The notes under the pieces were generated by a model. It searched no databases. It worked only from the letters and a program-made list of their open reading frames with translations, and was not told where the DNA came from. A stretch of DNA of 64,000 nt from assembly GCF_033344935.1 (NCBI RefSeq), contig NZ_JAWPMM010000001.1:2776001-2840000 (forward strand). The letters run 5' to 3'. Origin of the DNA: Reichenbachiella sp. GTDB lineage: Bacteria > Bacteroidota > Bacteroidia > Cytophagales > Cyclobacteriaceae. Shown in pieces: positions 1 through 9,031 of this stretch (positions are counted from its first letter, which is position 1; each line of letters opens with the position of its first letter). The position numbers and the translations under genes were made by a program.

Positions 1-2
1 GT

Positions 3-491
3 TATTACTTAAACCTTGGTTATAGATTCTATGATTTCTGGGATTGGTCATTTGCGGGTGAAATTGAAATAGGAAAGCAGAACATGGGTAAGAAGTTCAA
101 TAAAGGTTTAATGAATCAAGGGGTGTTTTTCAACTTAGGCGTTTCCATAGAGAAAAATTTATCAGAATACTTCAGGGTCGTCATTAAGCCATCTTATGAC
201 TTTAAAAATTACACCATGAGCGTGCCTGAAACTGGATTGAGTGTACAGCATAAAAACCCTACATTCAAAGTTAATTTTGGTGTGAGTATCACTATTCCTG
301 AGATCAGAAGGTCTCCGATGAAAAGTGATCATGTCCAGCTCAAACACTTGTATACAGACCCTCAAACTGGACGTGTAGAAGAGGTGAGGGGACAGCCTAT
401 TTGGAAAAAGCAAAACCCAAAAGTTGGAGAAAATCATCGGAAACTATGGCGGTATAGATTCAAAAATAGGAAGAAATTAAACCCGTATTGA
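3..491 (+). CDS. C-terminal part of an outer-membrane-like protein (5' end outside window)
   Basis: The reading frame is open from the first bases of the window, so the gene begins upstream; the internal ATG at 84 is unlikely to be the real start. The visible part alternates aromatic and polar residues (for example NLGYRFYDFWDW, then GVFFNLGVSIEKNL and FKVNFGVSITIPEIRR), as in transmembrane beta strands of outer-membrane porin-like proteins. The last 60 residues are basic and not strand-like (HVQLKHLYTDPQTGRVEEVRG). The family cannot be named from this fragment. Another possibility is a secreted beta-rich protein. It is followed by a 150-bp gap before gyrA. Confidence 0.6.
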   Translation, partial: YYLNLGYRFYDFWDWSFAGEIEIGKQNMGKKFNKGLMNQGVFFNLGVSIEKNLSEYFRVVIKPSYDFKNYTMSVPETGLSVQHKNPTFKVNFGVSITIPEIRRSPMKSDHVQLKHLYTDPQTGRVEEVRGQPIWKKQNPKVGENHRKLWRYRFKNRKKLNPY

Positions 492-612
492 TCGATGGTT
501 TAGTCATGGATTTTTTCCTCTCTTTTTGACCTAAAAAATAGTTTAATTCTTTCGCTGATATTGTTGGTTCAGATAGTGAATTTTAGGTAATATTTTAGTT
601 AAATTGCGCACT

Positions 613-620
613 TAATTTTG
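613..620 (+). promoter_or_regulatory. Candidate -7 promoter element of gyrA
   Basis: The sequence TAATTTTG matches the Bacteroidota -7 consensus TAnnTTTG and lies 21 bp before the gyrA ATG. A convincing TTTG -33 box at the usual spacing is not seen; a TTTA occurs nearby. The call rests on motif match and position only. Confidence 0.35.
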
Positions 621-641
621 CTTGTCATTATTTAAAATTTT

Positions 642-3176
642 ATGGCTGAAGACAACGAAAACCTACCTTTAGGCGATCAGAATATAATACCTATCAATAT
701 TGAAGATGAAATGCGTGGCGCATACATTGATTATTCAATGTCAGTCATCATTTCGAGAGCATTACCAGACGTACGAGACGGATTAAAACCTGTGCACAGA
801 AGAGTGCTTTATGGTATGCTGGATTTAGGTGTTTTACACAACAGAGCTTATAAGAAGTCTGCAAGAATTGTCGGGGAAGTGCTCGGTAAGTATCACCCAC
901 ATGGTGACTCTTCAGTTTATGACACCATGGTGCGTATGGCTCAGGAATGGTCCTTGCGATATCCATTGGTGGATGGTCAAGGTAACTTTGGTTCTGTTGA
1001 TGGTGATTCACCAGCAGCCATGCGTTATACGGAGGCCAGGTTGAAAAGAATGGCAGAAGAGCTTCTGCACGACATTAACAAGGAGACCGTTGATTTTCAG
1101 CCCAACTTTGATGACTCCCTGAAAGAACCTCAGGTGTTGCCTGGTAAGTTCCCTAACCTATTGGTCAATGGTACGTCTGGTATCGCCGTTGGTATGGCGA
1201 CCAATATGGCTCCGCACAACTTGACAGAAGTGGTCAACGGAACCATCGCCTACATCGACAACAATGATATCGAGATTCCGGAGTTGATGCAGCACATTAC
1301 GGCTCCTGATTTCCCGACTGGAGCTACAATTTACGGCTATCAGGGCGTTCGTTCAGCTTATGAGACAGGTAGAGGTCGAGTAGTGCTAAGAGCAAAGGCC
1401 GAATTTGAAACGCTAAAATCTGGTAAAGAGCAGATCATTATATCTGAAATTCCATATCAGGTAAACAAAGCCAGCATGATCGAAAAGACGGCTGCTTTGA
1501 TTAACGATAAGAAATTAGAAGGTATATCAGACATCAGAGATGAGTCGGATAGAGACGGAATGCGTATTGTGTATGACATCAAAAAAGATGCGATACCAAA
1601 CATCGTTCTAAACAACCTTTATAAATACACCCAACTTCAATCTTCTTTCGGGGTAAATAATGTGGCGCTGGTGAAAGGTCGACCACAAACTTTGAACCTC
1701 AAAGATTTGATCAAGTACTTCGTAGAACACAGACACGAAGTAGTGATCAGAAGAACTCAATATGAGTTGACTGAAGCGGAGAAAAGAGCCCATATTCTAG
1801 AAGGCTATTTGATTGCCCTGGATAATCTTGATGAGGTGATCAATCTTATTAGAGCATCCAGAGATCCTGAAATCGCTAAAGCTGGTTTGATGGAGAAGTT
1901 TGGTTTGAGCGAGATTCAAGCCAAGGCAATTCTTGAAATGAGGCTTCAGAGACTTACAGGTCTTGAAAGAGAAAAAATCCAGAAGGAATACGATGAGATC
2001 ATGAAGTTGATCGATCACTTGAAGGCCATTCTTGAAAGTGAAGAGATGCGTATGGATATCATCAAAGAAGAACTTACTGAACTAAGAGAAAAGTACGGTG
2101 ATGAACGTCGTTCGGAAATTGAGCATGCGGCCGATGATTTCACTGCAGAAGATATGATTCCGGATGAAGAAATGGTCATTACCATTTCTCATGAAGGGTA
2201 TATTAAAAGAACACCTCTAACTGAGTACAGAACGCAGGGTAGAGGTGGAGTAGGATCACGGGGTGCTTCCACCAAAACTGATGATTTTACTGAGCACTTG
2301 TTTGTCGCTTCTACGCACAATTACTTATTGATTTTCACTGAGTTAGGTAAAGTCTTCTGGAAAAAGGTTTGGGAGATTCCTGAAGGACAGAAAGCAACTA
2401 AAGGACGTGCGATCCAGAATTTGATCAATATTGAAAGTGAAGATTCAATCAGAGCGGTAATCAACGTGGATACGCTATCAGATGAAGACTATATCAATAA
2501 TAACTTCATCGTGATGTGTACGAAACAAGGAGTAATTAAGAAGACTTCACTTGAAGCCTATTCAAGACCTCGTCAAAATGGTATCAATGCGATTACCATT
2601 CACGAAGGAGACGAATTACTAAATGTGAATCTGACTAATGGAAGCAATCATATCATCATTGCTAAAAAGTCAGGTAAAGCGATTCATTTCAACGAGCAAG
2701 ATGTTCGTCCAATGGGAAGAACAGCAGCTGGTGTTAGAGCAGTCAGATTAGAAGGAGACGATGATCATGTGATTGGCATGGTTTGCGTGGCTCGAGAAGA
2801 AGCTAATCTTCTAGTGGTGACTGAGAAAGGATATGGCAAACGATCTGAGATCGACGCCTATCGAATCACTAAGCGTGGTGGTAAGGGAGTGAAGGCCATG
2901 AACATCACTGAAAAAACTGGCGCGCTTGTTGCAATCAAGGAAGTGGTTGATACCGATGACCTGATGATCATCAATAAATCCGGTATTACTATTCGATTGG
3001 CTGTGGCAGATCTTCGAGTAATGGGAAGAGCCACTCAGGGTGTTAGACTCATTAAATTGGGAGATAAAGATGAGATTTCATCTGTCGAGAAAATTGAAAA
3101 GATAGAAGGTGACGAACCTGAGGTGGATAACCAAGAAGGAGAGACTCCGACAGAAGATAATAAAGACAAAGAGTAA
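642..3176 (+). CDS. gyrA: DNA gyrase subunit A
   Basis: This is the cleaving and religating subunit of the type IIA topoisomerase that introduces negative supercoils with GyrB. The 844 residues match the family length. The N-terminal breakage-reunion domain carries the active-site Tyr129 in the context [10 protein letters not shown]. The quinolone-determining segment [17 protein letters not shown] has Ser90 and Asp94 at the positions of E. coli Ser83 and Asp87, so it looks wild type. The C-terminal pinwheel DNA-wrapping domain has a GyrA-box-like [10 protein letters not shown] near residue 532 and ends in an acidic tail. It lies about 50 bp upstream of the TPR gene on the same strand. Identification is certain. 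Confidence 0.99.
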   Translation: MAEDNENLPLGDQNIIPINIEDEMRGAYIDYSMSVIISRALPDVRDGLKPVHRRVLYGMLDLGVLHNRAYKKSARIVGEVLGKYHPHGDSSVYDTMVRMAQEWSLRYPLVDGQGNFGSVDGDSPAAMRYTEARLKRMAEELLHDINKETVDFQPNFDDSLKEPQVLPGKFPNLLVNGTSGIAVGMATNMAPHNLTEVVNGTIAYIDNNDIEIPELMQHITAPDFPTGATIYGYQGVRSAYETGRGRVVLRAKAEFETLKSGKEQIIISEIPYQVNKASMIEKTAALINDKKLEGISDIRDESDRDGMRIVYDIKKDAIPNIVLNNLYKYTQLQSSFGVNNVALVKGRPQTLNLKDLIKYFVEHRHEVVIRRTQYELTEAEKRAHILEGYLIALDNLDEVINLIRASRDPEIAKAGLMEKFGLSEIQAKAILEMRLQRLTGLEREKIQKEYDEIMKLIDHLKAILESEEMRMDIIKEELTELREKYGDERRSEIEHAADDFTAEDMIPDEEMVITISHEGYIKRTPLTEYRTQGRGGVGSRGASTKTDDFTEHLFVASTHNYLLIFTELGKVFWKKVWEIPEGQKATKGRAIQNLINIESEDSIRAVINVDTLSDEDYINNNFIVMCTKQGVIKKTSLEAYSRPRQNGINAITIHEGDELLNVNLTNGSNHIIIAKKSGKAIHFNEQDVRPMGRTAAGVRAVRLEGDDDHVIGMVCVAREEANLLVVTEKGYGKRSEIDAYRITKRGGKGVKAMNITEKTGALVAIKEVVDTDDLMIINKSGITIRLAVADLRVMGRATQGVRLIKLGDKDEISSVEKIEKIEGDEPEVDNQEGETPTEDNKDKE

Positions 3177-3225
3177 ATTAAACCAGATAGTAGGGTTATG
3201 AAAGCCCTAGTTAAACATTAAAATT

Positions 3226-4425
3226 ATGAATACAAGTAAACTATTCGTGTTGACGCTTGCCCTATTAATGAGTGTAGCATCTTTCGCTCAGAAAGGGTCT
3301 GTAACGAAGGCCGATGCGTATTTAGCTAAAAATGAGTTTGAAAACGCGAAAGCCGAGATAGATGTGGCTATTACTATTGAAAAAAATGCCCTAAAATCTA
3401 AAACTTGGTTTGTGAGAGGTAAAATCTATCAAGCCATAGCAACTAGTACTGATGAAGCGGTATCTTCTCTTGATGCAGATGCTTTAGATAAGTCAGTTGA
3501 AGCTTACAACAAGGTATTGGAAATGGACAAAGAGACAAGTCCTAATAACCTGATCTCAAATACGAACCTTGATGCGATGTGGGGTAACTACATCAATATC
3601 GGTGGTACTGTGTATGGAGAAGAAAAGTATGGAGAAGCACTGGCTGCTTTCGAAAAGGCACTAAAAGTTAAGCCAACAGATTCAGTGACTTTATTGTACG
3701 CGGGAGTTGCTGCACAGCAGTCTGGAGACAATGACAAGACTTTGGATTACTATTATCAAATGGTAGATGCTAATATTGCCAATGGCGATGTAATATCTAC
3801 TTTGATTTATCTAGAAAGAACTTACAAAGAAGACAACGAAAAAGCGTTGGACTTGGTAAGAAAAGCAAAAGAACTTTATCCTACTGAATCAAAATTTGGT
3901 CAGGAAGAAATCAGCTTGCTTTTGACTATGGATAAGGTAGACGAAGCTAGAACTAAACTTGAGGCTGCTATAGAAGAAGATCCTACTAACGTTAATTTAC
4001 ACTTGAACCTTGGTGTACTTTATGATAACCTGGGTAGCGCAAAATTAGAAGCAGGTGAAAAGGAAGTAGCTAGAGAAAACTATAACAAGGCTAAGGAAGC
4101 ATACCTAAATGCGATTAAAGTTGATGGTGATAACTATGTAGCTAATTTTAACACAGGTGTAATCTATGTGAATCTGGCCAAAGAATACTACGACGAAGTT
4201 CGTGATATGAACTTGAAGGATTACGATAAATATGGTCCTGCTAAATTGGCTAAAGCTGACAAAATTTTGAAGGAAGGTCTACCATACATGGAAAAAGCGA
4301 CAACTATTCAGCCTGATGATATTGCAGGTTTGAAGGCGCTTCAGCAAATGTATACACAATTGAAAATGATGGATAAGGCTGAGGCTATTTTGGATAAAGT
4401 AGACGCCTTGGAAGCAGGTCAATAA
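3226..4425 (+). CDS. Exported tetratricopeptide-repeat protein
   Basis: The protein has 399 residues and begins with a clear signal peptide (MNTSKLFVLTLALLMSVASFAQ), so it is periplasmic or cell-surface. The rest is almost entirely helical TPR-like pairs (for example EALAAFEKALKVKP around residue 140, and later NVNLHLNLGVLYDNLG and YVANFNTGVIYVNLA), which suggests a protein-protein scaffold. No catalytic motif is seen. It starts 49 bp after gyrA and may share its transcript; its own transcription appears to end at the hairpin at 4454-4510. Similar genes follow gyrA in related Bacteroidota (recollection, not checked). Confidence 0.85.
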   Translation: MNTSKLFVLTLALLMSVASFAQKGSVTKADAYLAKNEFENAKAEIDVAITIEKNALKSKTWFVRGKIYQAIATSTDEAVSSLDADALDKSVEAYNKVLEMDKETSPNNLISNTNLDAMWGNYINIGGTVYGEEKYGEALAAFEKALKVKPTDSVTLLYAGVAAQQSGDNDKTLDYYYQMVDANIANGDVISTLIYLERTYKEDNEKALDLVRKAKELYPTESKFGQEEISLLLTMDKVDEARTKLEAAIEEDPTNVNLHLNLGVLYDNLGSAKLEAGEKEVARENYNKAKEAYLNAIKVDGDNYVANFNTGVIYVNLAKEYYDEVRDMNLKDYDKYGPAKLAKADKILKEGLPYMEKATTIQPDDIAGLKALQQMYTQLKMMDKAEAILDKVDALEAGQ

Positions 4426-4453
4426 AAGACAATCGAAGTCTTTGACTTCAAAG

Positions 4454-4510
4454 CCGAGTAACCAGAACAAGCATATTTCGTATGTTTGGAAATGGTTTCT
4501 CGGTTTTTTT
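4454..4510 (+). terminator. Intrinsic terminator overlapping the next gene's start
   Basis: The arms CCGAGTAACCA (4454-4464) and TGGTTTCTCGG (4493-4503) pair at 10 of 11 positions. The loop contains a second small stem (AGCATA with TATGTT). The 3' arm is followed directly by seven T residues. It ends the TPR gene about 30 bp after its stop, but the 3' arm and T-run also encode the first codons of the OmpA-domain gene. Confidence 0.75.
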
Positions 4511-4905
4511 ATGTCCTTTCCCTGACGTTAATCTCGTTACAGAGTTTTGCTCAGACCGAACACATTAGAAAGAGTATTTACTTTCCTGGTGGCCAATACT
4601 ATATTACACCCTACCAGATTCAAGAACTCCGCCACTTTTTAGACTCGATTCCAGATCTCAATCATTTTAATATTACCATTCATAGCCATACAGATAATAT
4701 TGGCGGAGCTGCATACAATCAGTGGCTCTCTGAAATGAGAAGTGCTACTACCGTCCACGAGCTTGTTGACAACAATGGCATTCGAATAGAATCTATAGAA
4801 CAAAAAGATTTTGGACAATTCAATCCAATCTATGACAACAGCACTTCTCAAGGGCGGCAGATGAACAGGAGAGTAGATATTATCTTTTGGCCTATTTCCC
4901 TTTAA
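4492..4905 (+). CDS. Small exported OmpA C-terminal-domain protein
   Basis: About 137 residues: signal peptide (MVSRFFYVLSLTLISLQSFAQ), then a minimal OmpA/MotB peptidoglycan-binding domain. Visible motifs are IYFPGGQYYIT, the central NITIHSHTDNIGGAAYN (the usual G-H-T-D core is here S-H-T-D) and GRQMNRRVDIIF near the end. The ATG at 4492 is preferred to a TTG at 4486 because it starts a good signal peptide. The protein lacks any N-terminal barrel or lipoprotein domain, so it would be a free periplasmic peptidoglycan binder. Its first codons form the 3' arm and T-run of the preceding terminator, so expression may depend on read-through or an upstream promoter. Confidence 0.8.
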   Translation: MVSRFFYVLSLTLISLQSFAQTEHIRKSIYFPGGQYYITPYQIQELRHFLDSIPDLNHFNITIHSHTDNIGGAAYNQWLSEMRSATTVHELVDNNGIRIESIEQKDFGQFNPIYDNSTSQGRQMNRRVDIIFWPISL

Positions 4906-5220
4906 TGAATGGGGCTGTCAGGCTACAATACAGAATTTTGAATTTTCATTTTTCAGCTGAAAGCTTGTTAGAGAATTAATTTATAGAGCTCATAAACCTG
5001 TAATGATTACTCAGGAAATTGTGAGAAGATTTATGCACTTGATGGAAAGTGGATTTGATACTGATGAGGTCTCATTGATTAAAAAGAGATTATAATAATC
5101 AGGTCTGCTGACTTCCGATTCTATTTTTCCCCCAACATTCTTTACTTTAACCGAGTATTAACCATTAAGACATTTGTGCAGAATGACACAGGTGACTTTG
5201 ATGTACAAAAAACTTAGCAT
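4906..5220. other. 315-bp intergenic region with one tiny open frame
   Basis: Between the OmpA-domain gene and the four-helix sensor gene. It contains a 30-codon open frame at 5003-5095 (MITQEIVRRFMHLMESGF...) with an amphipathic helical pattern but no other support; it could be a relic or chance. No RNA gene or clear hairpin was seen. Confidence 0.4.
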
Positions 5221-5868
5221 ATGAAATGGACTTATTCGATTGAACAAAAGGTAAAAGCGGCCTCTTCCCTGGCCATTGTTTTCCTACTGGTCCTGGCTAC
5301 CAATTTGTTAGATAGAAATCATTTTTCTGAGTTGCAGGAGTCCTTTTCATCTGTTTATAAGGATCGTCTGCTGGTAGAGAATTATATTTTCAAACTTTCT
5401 GGACTTGTCCATCAGAAACATATGCTTTTGCACTCCAGTGAAGAAAATATAATGAGTTCGAACGATCAACTAAAGATTAACCAGAAGATAGATGCGCTGC
5501 TCGTTGAATACGAAAAAACCAAATACACGGCAAAAGAAACCCGGCTGTTTCAAGAGTTCAAAACTAAACTCCTTGATGTTCGCGAATTGGAGAGTCAATT
5601 TCAAAAGGATAGTAATTCGATAACACTACGAGGTGAAATTGAAAAGAAGCACCTTCAACTTATTACCTTGCTTGAGGGCTTATCCAATATCCAAATGGAA
5701 GAAGGAGAAAGGCTCATCAATCAATCGAATGATGTTATCAAAACCAGTCATTCTATTTCCAGGATAGAAATCATTATCCTCATCTGCATGGGTATCTTTG
5801 CCCAAGCCTTGATATTGGCATCCAAAACATTGAAACCAAAAAAGCCTCAAAATTTTAATCTGAATTAA
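5221..5868 (+). CDS. Two-TM four-helix-bundle sensor-like protein without output domain
   Basis: 215 residues: a short cytoplasmic N-terminus, a first membrane helix (about residues 14-28, SSLAIVFLLVLATNLLD), a charged helical periplasmic region of about 150 residues, and a second membrane helix (about 181-200, IEIIILICMGIFAQALILA) with a short basic tail. This architecture resembles the 4HB_MCP ligand-binding module of chemoreceptors and histidine kinases. The HAMP, methyl-accepting or kinase part that normally follows is absent, and no coding continuation is seen. It may act with a separate partner. Function is unknown. Confidence 0.6.
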   Translation: MKWTYSIEQKVKAASSLAIVFLLVLATNLLDRNHFSELQESFSSVYKDRLLVENYIFKLSGLVHQKHMLLHSSEENIMSSNDQLKINQKIDALLVEYEKTKYTAKETRLFQEFKTKLLDVRELESQFQKDSNSITLRGEIEKKHLQLITLLEGLSNIQMEEGERLINQSNDVIKTSHSISRIEIIILICMGIFAQALILASKTLKPKKPQNFNLN

Positions 5869-6008
5869 GAATAAAAGGGGGCATTCTGTAAAGTTGGTAG
5901 GGAAATTTAATATAATCAAAAATGCATCTTGACTTGATTGAATGTGACCTGTGAACAGAGGTTAAAACTAATGTTTCTCAACGATGTTTTCGCCTCGCCG
6001 GCTAGGCC

Positions 6009-6036
6009 TTACTTTCTTTCTTGAAAAAGAAAGTAA
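6009..6036. repeat. Perfect 11-bp hairpin of a dispersed repeat type
   Basis: TTACTTTCTTT (6009-6019) and AAAGAAAGTAA (6026-6036) are exact inverted copies with a six-base loop. Sequences of this kind, followed as here by a short TCAAAGAATTCAAGG-like stretch, are known as dispersed intergenic repeats in many bacteria (general knowledge, not searched). It lies in the gap between two convergent genes. Confidence 0.6.
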
Positions 6037-6051
6037 TCAAAGAATTCAAGG

Positions 6052-6214
6052 CTGTTATTCATTTCTTAACGCCTTTTTCAACATGAAATCAGAATCAAAA
6101 AGAAACTCGTCCATTCTAGTGATCGTAAATATTTTTATTCATTCTAGGACTCAAACAGTCCTTTTGATTTTATCTGATTTCATGTTGAAAAAATCTAAAA
6201 TGAATAAATGCCAG
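6052..6214. repeat. Long imperfect palindromic element (MITE-like)
   Basis: The inner left arm at 6074-6100 (TTTTTCAACATGAAATCAGA, then ATCAAAA) is the reverse complement of 6161-6193 apart from a small indel. Outer arms CTGTTATTCATTT (6052-6064) and AAATGAATAAATGCCAG (6198-6214) also pair. The RNA would fold into one long hairpin with a loop of about 60 bases. It fills most of the 392-bp gap between convergent genes and contains no credible gene. It could be a non-autonomous mobile element or a bidirectional terminator. Confidence 0.6.
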
Positions 6215-6260
6215 TAATAAAAAAATCACATGCCCCTATAAAAGTGAAGCATATTGTTCT

Positions 6261-6932
6261 TTAATGCGCTTGTTCTTGCTGTCGGATAGACTGGAGTAGA
6301 AAGGCCCAATGATAAGCAACGCCCATTAGTACAGCGATGTGGAATAATTCATGAGGACCAAAATAACCGGGTACGATGGAAGGGTATTTGAACATATCGA
6401 TGACAGCACCAATGATATAAGCCAAACCGCCATAAACCACATATTTAATGGATAGCAATCCTCTCATTTTCAATATACCAATCACCGAAATGAGCCCTAA
6501 ACAGCCAAATGAAATGAAAACTATGTGGGTTAGGAAATCAGGTAACTCGTTGAAATAGATGGAGCCAAAAGTAATGCCCAATAGCGCAATAACAGAAGCC
6601 AGGATAATAATAATCCATTTGAGCATGCCTTTGAATAAAATCATGTGAATAGAAATCAAACTTCCGGCAATCATTAAAAAAATGCCAGCATGATCAATGA
6701 TTCTTAAGATATATCTGGCATCTAAATCTCTGGAGACCAAATGATAAACACCACTCATCGACAATAAAAACAAACTAGAGAAGCCGTAAATGATTACGGG
6801 CCAGGGACGTTTCCTGCCAATACCATCTTTTTTGAAAAGGTAATACAGTAGTATACACACCGCTATAGCGCCAATCAAATGACTCCACGAGTCAATCGGA
6901 TCTTCAAAACCATACAATGCACGCGTTTCCAT
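6261..6932 (-). CDS. PAQR / hemolysin III family membrane protein
   Basis: 223 residues with seven predicted membrane helices. The family signature is present: a start with EDPIDSWSHLIGA, the conserved GVYHLVS, then RIIDHAGIFLMIAG, and near the end GPHELFHIAVLMGVAYHW. Conserved Ser, Asp and His residues in these motifs form the zinc-dependent, hydrolase-like site of PAQR proteins (adiponectin-receptor fold). Bacterial members are called hemolysin III or YqfA and are linked to membrane-lipid homeostasis; haemolysis should not be assumed. It is a single gene, convergent with the upstream neighbour. Confidence 0.9.
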   Translation of the reverse strand: METRALYGFEDPIDSWSHLIGAIAVCILLYYLFKKDGIGRKRPWPVIIYGFSSLFLLSMSGVYHLVSRDLDARYILRIIDHAGIFLMIAGSLISIHMILFKGMLKWIIIILASVIALLGITFGSIYFNELPDFLTHIVFISFGCLGLISVIGILKMRGLLSIKYVVYGGLAYIIGAVIDMFKYPSIVPGYFGPHELFHIAVLMGVAYHWAFLLQSIRQQEQAH

Positions 6933-7169
6933 TTGTGATTAATTTATTCGAGTATGTATCATAAAGCATACCAAAGGCGAAAATTTCATGTTATCAATGG
7001 CCTATCTTCCCTGGCAGTCCAACCTAAACGTCTTTTAATAATTTAAGTTTTTCCTTTTTAAAATGCCATTTCATTCGATGAACACCGCCAATACCCATGA
7101 CCAGTAAGCATTTTTGCTATAGAGGAATTTTGATACACTCATTGAAACCATTAGCATTGTATTCTATCT

Positions 7170-8144
7170 ATGACCGAACAATTAGCTGAAATCATTCTCA
7201 AGGCTACTCAGGCCAAGTCCATTATCAATACCAGTCTCATTCAGGAACTTTGGAGTGGCTATGGTCAGATCTTGCGGTGCGAACTGGAAGAAGGTTTAAG
7301 CCCGTCGGTTATTGTAAAACATGTACAGCCACCCAATCAGAGTCATCATCCCAGAGGTTGGAATACGAACCTTTCGCATGAGCGAAAACTGAAATCCTAT
7401 CAGGTAGAAATCAATTGGTACAATGATTTGGCGCATCGCTGTGATGATTACTGTCGAGTTCCAGATACCATTCACCTTCAGGACCGTCAGGGTGAAATGC
7501 TGATGATCATGGAAGACTTGAATGCAGCGGGATTTCCTATCAGAAAATCAGAGGTATCGATACCTGAGATCAAAGCCTGTCTGAGTTGGTTAGCGCATTT
7601 CCATGCCAAATTCATGGGAGTGAAGGGAGATGGGCTCTGGCCAGTGGGAACCTATTGGCATCTTGATACCAGGCCCGATGAATTGGAAGCCATGCAGAAC
7701 AAAAAACTAAAGGCTGCAGCACGTGAAATTGACAAGACTTTGACCGGTGCCAAATACCAAACTTTAGTACATGGTGATGCGAAATTGGCCAACTTTTGTT
7801 TTTCAGAAAAAGGTCAAAAAGTAGCGGCTGTAGACTTCCAATATATTGGCCAAGGATCCGGGATGAAAGACGTCGCTTACTTCTTAAGCAGTTGCTTGCA
7901 TGAAGAGAACTTAAGTGTCTGTGAGACAGAGCTTTTAAGATTCTATTTTGAAACTTTAAAAAAGGCTTTAGTACTATATGATCAACTGGTTGATTTTGAG
8001 GAAATTCAGCAGGAGTGGAGCAAGCTTTACGACTATGCCTGGACCGACTTTTATCGCTTCCTCGATGGCTGGAGTCCTGGACATTGGAAGATGCACGATT
8101 ACAGTGAAAACATTAAAAACAAAGTACTGAAACAGCTGTCTTGA
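7170..8144 (+). CDS. CHK/EcKinase-like small-molecule kinase
   Basis: 324 residues with a protein-kinase-like fold of the aminoglycoside phosphotransferase / ecdysteroid 22-kinase clan. Visible motifs: SVIVKHV with the ATP-binding lysine (residue 50), MIMEDLNAAGF as the hinge region, the catalytic loop TLVHGDAKLANFCF (His201, Asp203, Asn208) and the metal-binding AVDFQYIGQG (Asp222). This motif set is typical of CHK-like kinases that phosphorylate a small alcohol. The substrate is unknown. It is the first gene of a three-gene unit; its stop codon overlaps the next start (TTGA), so translation is probably coupled to a phosphatase of the IMPase family. Confidence 0.85.
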   Translation: MTEQLAEIILKATQAKSIINTSLIQELWSGYGQILRCELEEGLSPSVIVKHVQPPNQSHHPRGWNTNLSHERKLKSYQVEINWYNDLAHRCDDYCRVPDTIHLQDRQGEMLMIMEDLNAAGFPIRKSEVSIPEIKACLSWLAHFHAKFMGVKGDGLWPVGTYWHLDTRPDELEAMQNKKLKAAAREIDKTLTGAKYQTLVHGDAKLANFCFSEKGQKVAAVDFQYIGQGSGMKDVAYFLSSCLHEENLSVCETELLRFYFETLKKALVLYDQLVDFEEIQQEWSKLYDYAWTDFYRFLDGWSPGHWKMHDYSENIKNKVLKQLS

Positions 8145-9028
8145 AATTGAGTACAAACGATATCCAATCACTGGCTCAAGTGGCGCAAAAAGCGACACAT
8201 ATAGCAGCAGCATATATTCAGTCGCAAGTAAAAGAGACACATCATATTGAGCTAAAAGATGGGATAAAAAACCTGGCCACTCAGGTGGTCACGGCGATTG
8301 ACCTGGAAAGTCAAAGGCTGATCCTGGAGGAGTTGAAGCCAAGCCTAACAACCTATGATTTAGGTTTACTCACCGAGGAGCTTCCAGACGATGGTTCGCG
8401 ATTAGGTAAAGATTATTTCTGGTGTATCGATCCATTGGATGGTACTTTGCCTTTTACAGAACAGGAACCTGGCTATGCGGTATCTATCGCATTAATAAAT
8501 CAGGCTGGCGATCCAATTATAGGCGCCATAGCAGATCCGTATCAGAAGGAGTATTGGTTAGGAATCAAAGGGAGTGGGGTTTTAAAAAATGACGAGCCCT
8601 ATGAGTTTGAGCAAAAGACTAAAACACTGGTTTGTCAGTTGGACAGAAGCTTTTTAACATCAGCAAGTTATGAGCCCACTGTTGATGCCTTACAATCACT
8701 CTGTCGATCACAAGGATATGAAGAAATGGCAATAAGCACAGGCAAAGGCGCTGTAATGAACGTTATGAGCTTACTGACTGAAGGATCAGGATGTTATGTT
8801 AAATGGCCGAAAACTGACCGGGGTGGCGGGTGTATCTGGGACTATGCCGCGACAAGGCTTATATTTGAAGTGTTGGGTTTGCCTGTGAGTACTGCATCAG
8901 GAATGGATCTGCCATTAAACCAGAAGGAGGTTTATATGAACAATCATGGAGTGATATATTCAACTTCGCAGTCACTGCAACAAGAAATAATACGAATAGG
9001 CAAGCAATTGCATCAAGGAGCAAAATAG
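8141..9028 (+). CDS. Inositol monophosphatase-family phosphatase
   Basis: 295 residues, metal-dependent phosphatase of the IMPase/CysQ/FBPase superfamily. Metal ligands are visible: EELPDDG (Glu79/Glu80), WCIDPLDGT (Asp97, Asp100) and the C-terminal GGGCIWDYAAT with the third Asp. The start is a TTG at 8141 that overlaps the upstream stop; the first in-frame ATG is far inside the fold. Substrate could be inositol phosphate, a phosphoadenosine or a sugar phosphate. Pairing with a small-molecule kinase suggests that the two act on the same or linked metabolites (inference). A CxxC protein follows after 3 bp. Confidence 0.85.
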   Translation: MKLSTNDIQSLAQVAQKATHIAAAYIQSQVKETHHIELKDGIKNLATQVVTAIDLESQRLILEELKPSLTTYDLGLLTEELPDDGSRLGKDYFWCIDPLDGTLPFTEQEPGYAVSIALINQAGDPIIGAIADPYQKEYWLGIKGSGVLKNDEPYEFEQKTKTLVCQLDRSFLTSASYEPTVDALQSLCRSQGYEEMAISTGKGAVMNVMSLLTEGSGCYVKWPKTDRGGGCIWDYAATRLIFEVLGLPVSTASGMDLPLNQKEVYMNNHGVIYSTSQSLQQEIIRIGKQLHQGAK

Positions 9029-9031
9029 CAT

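Noticed and set aside
642-3176. Quinolone-resistance change in gyrA
   Set aside because: The residues equivalent to E. coli Ser83 and Asp87 are Ser and Asp, so the known hot spots are unchanged.
5003-5095. 30-codon open frame
   Set aside because: Too short and without any support from motif or spacing; recorded only as part of the intergenic entry.
5984-6217. 77-codon open frame on the plus strand
   Set aside because: It lies wholly within the palindromic repeat element, has no protein-like character and is explained by the repeat.
6261-6932. Haemolytic toxin
   Set aside because: The family name hemolysin III is historical; the motifs are those of PAQR membrane proteins, so no toxin role is inferred.
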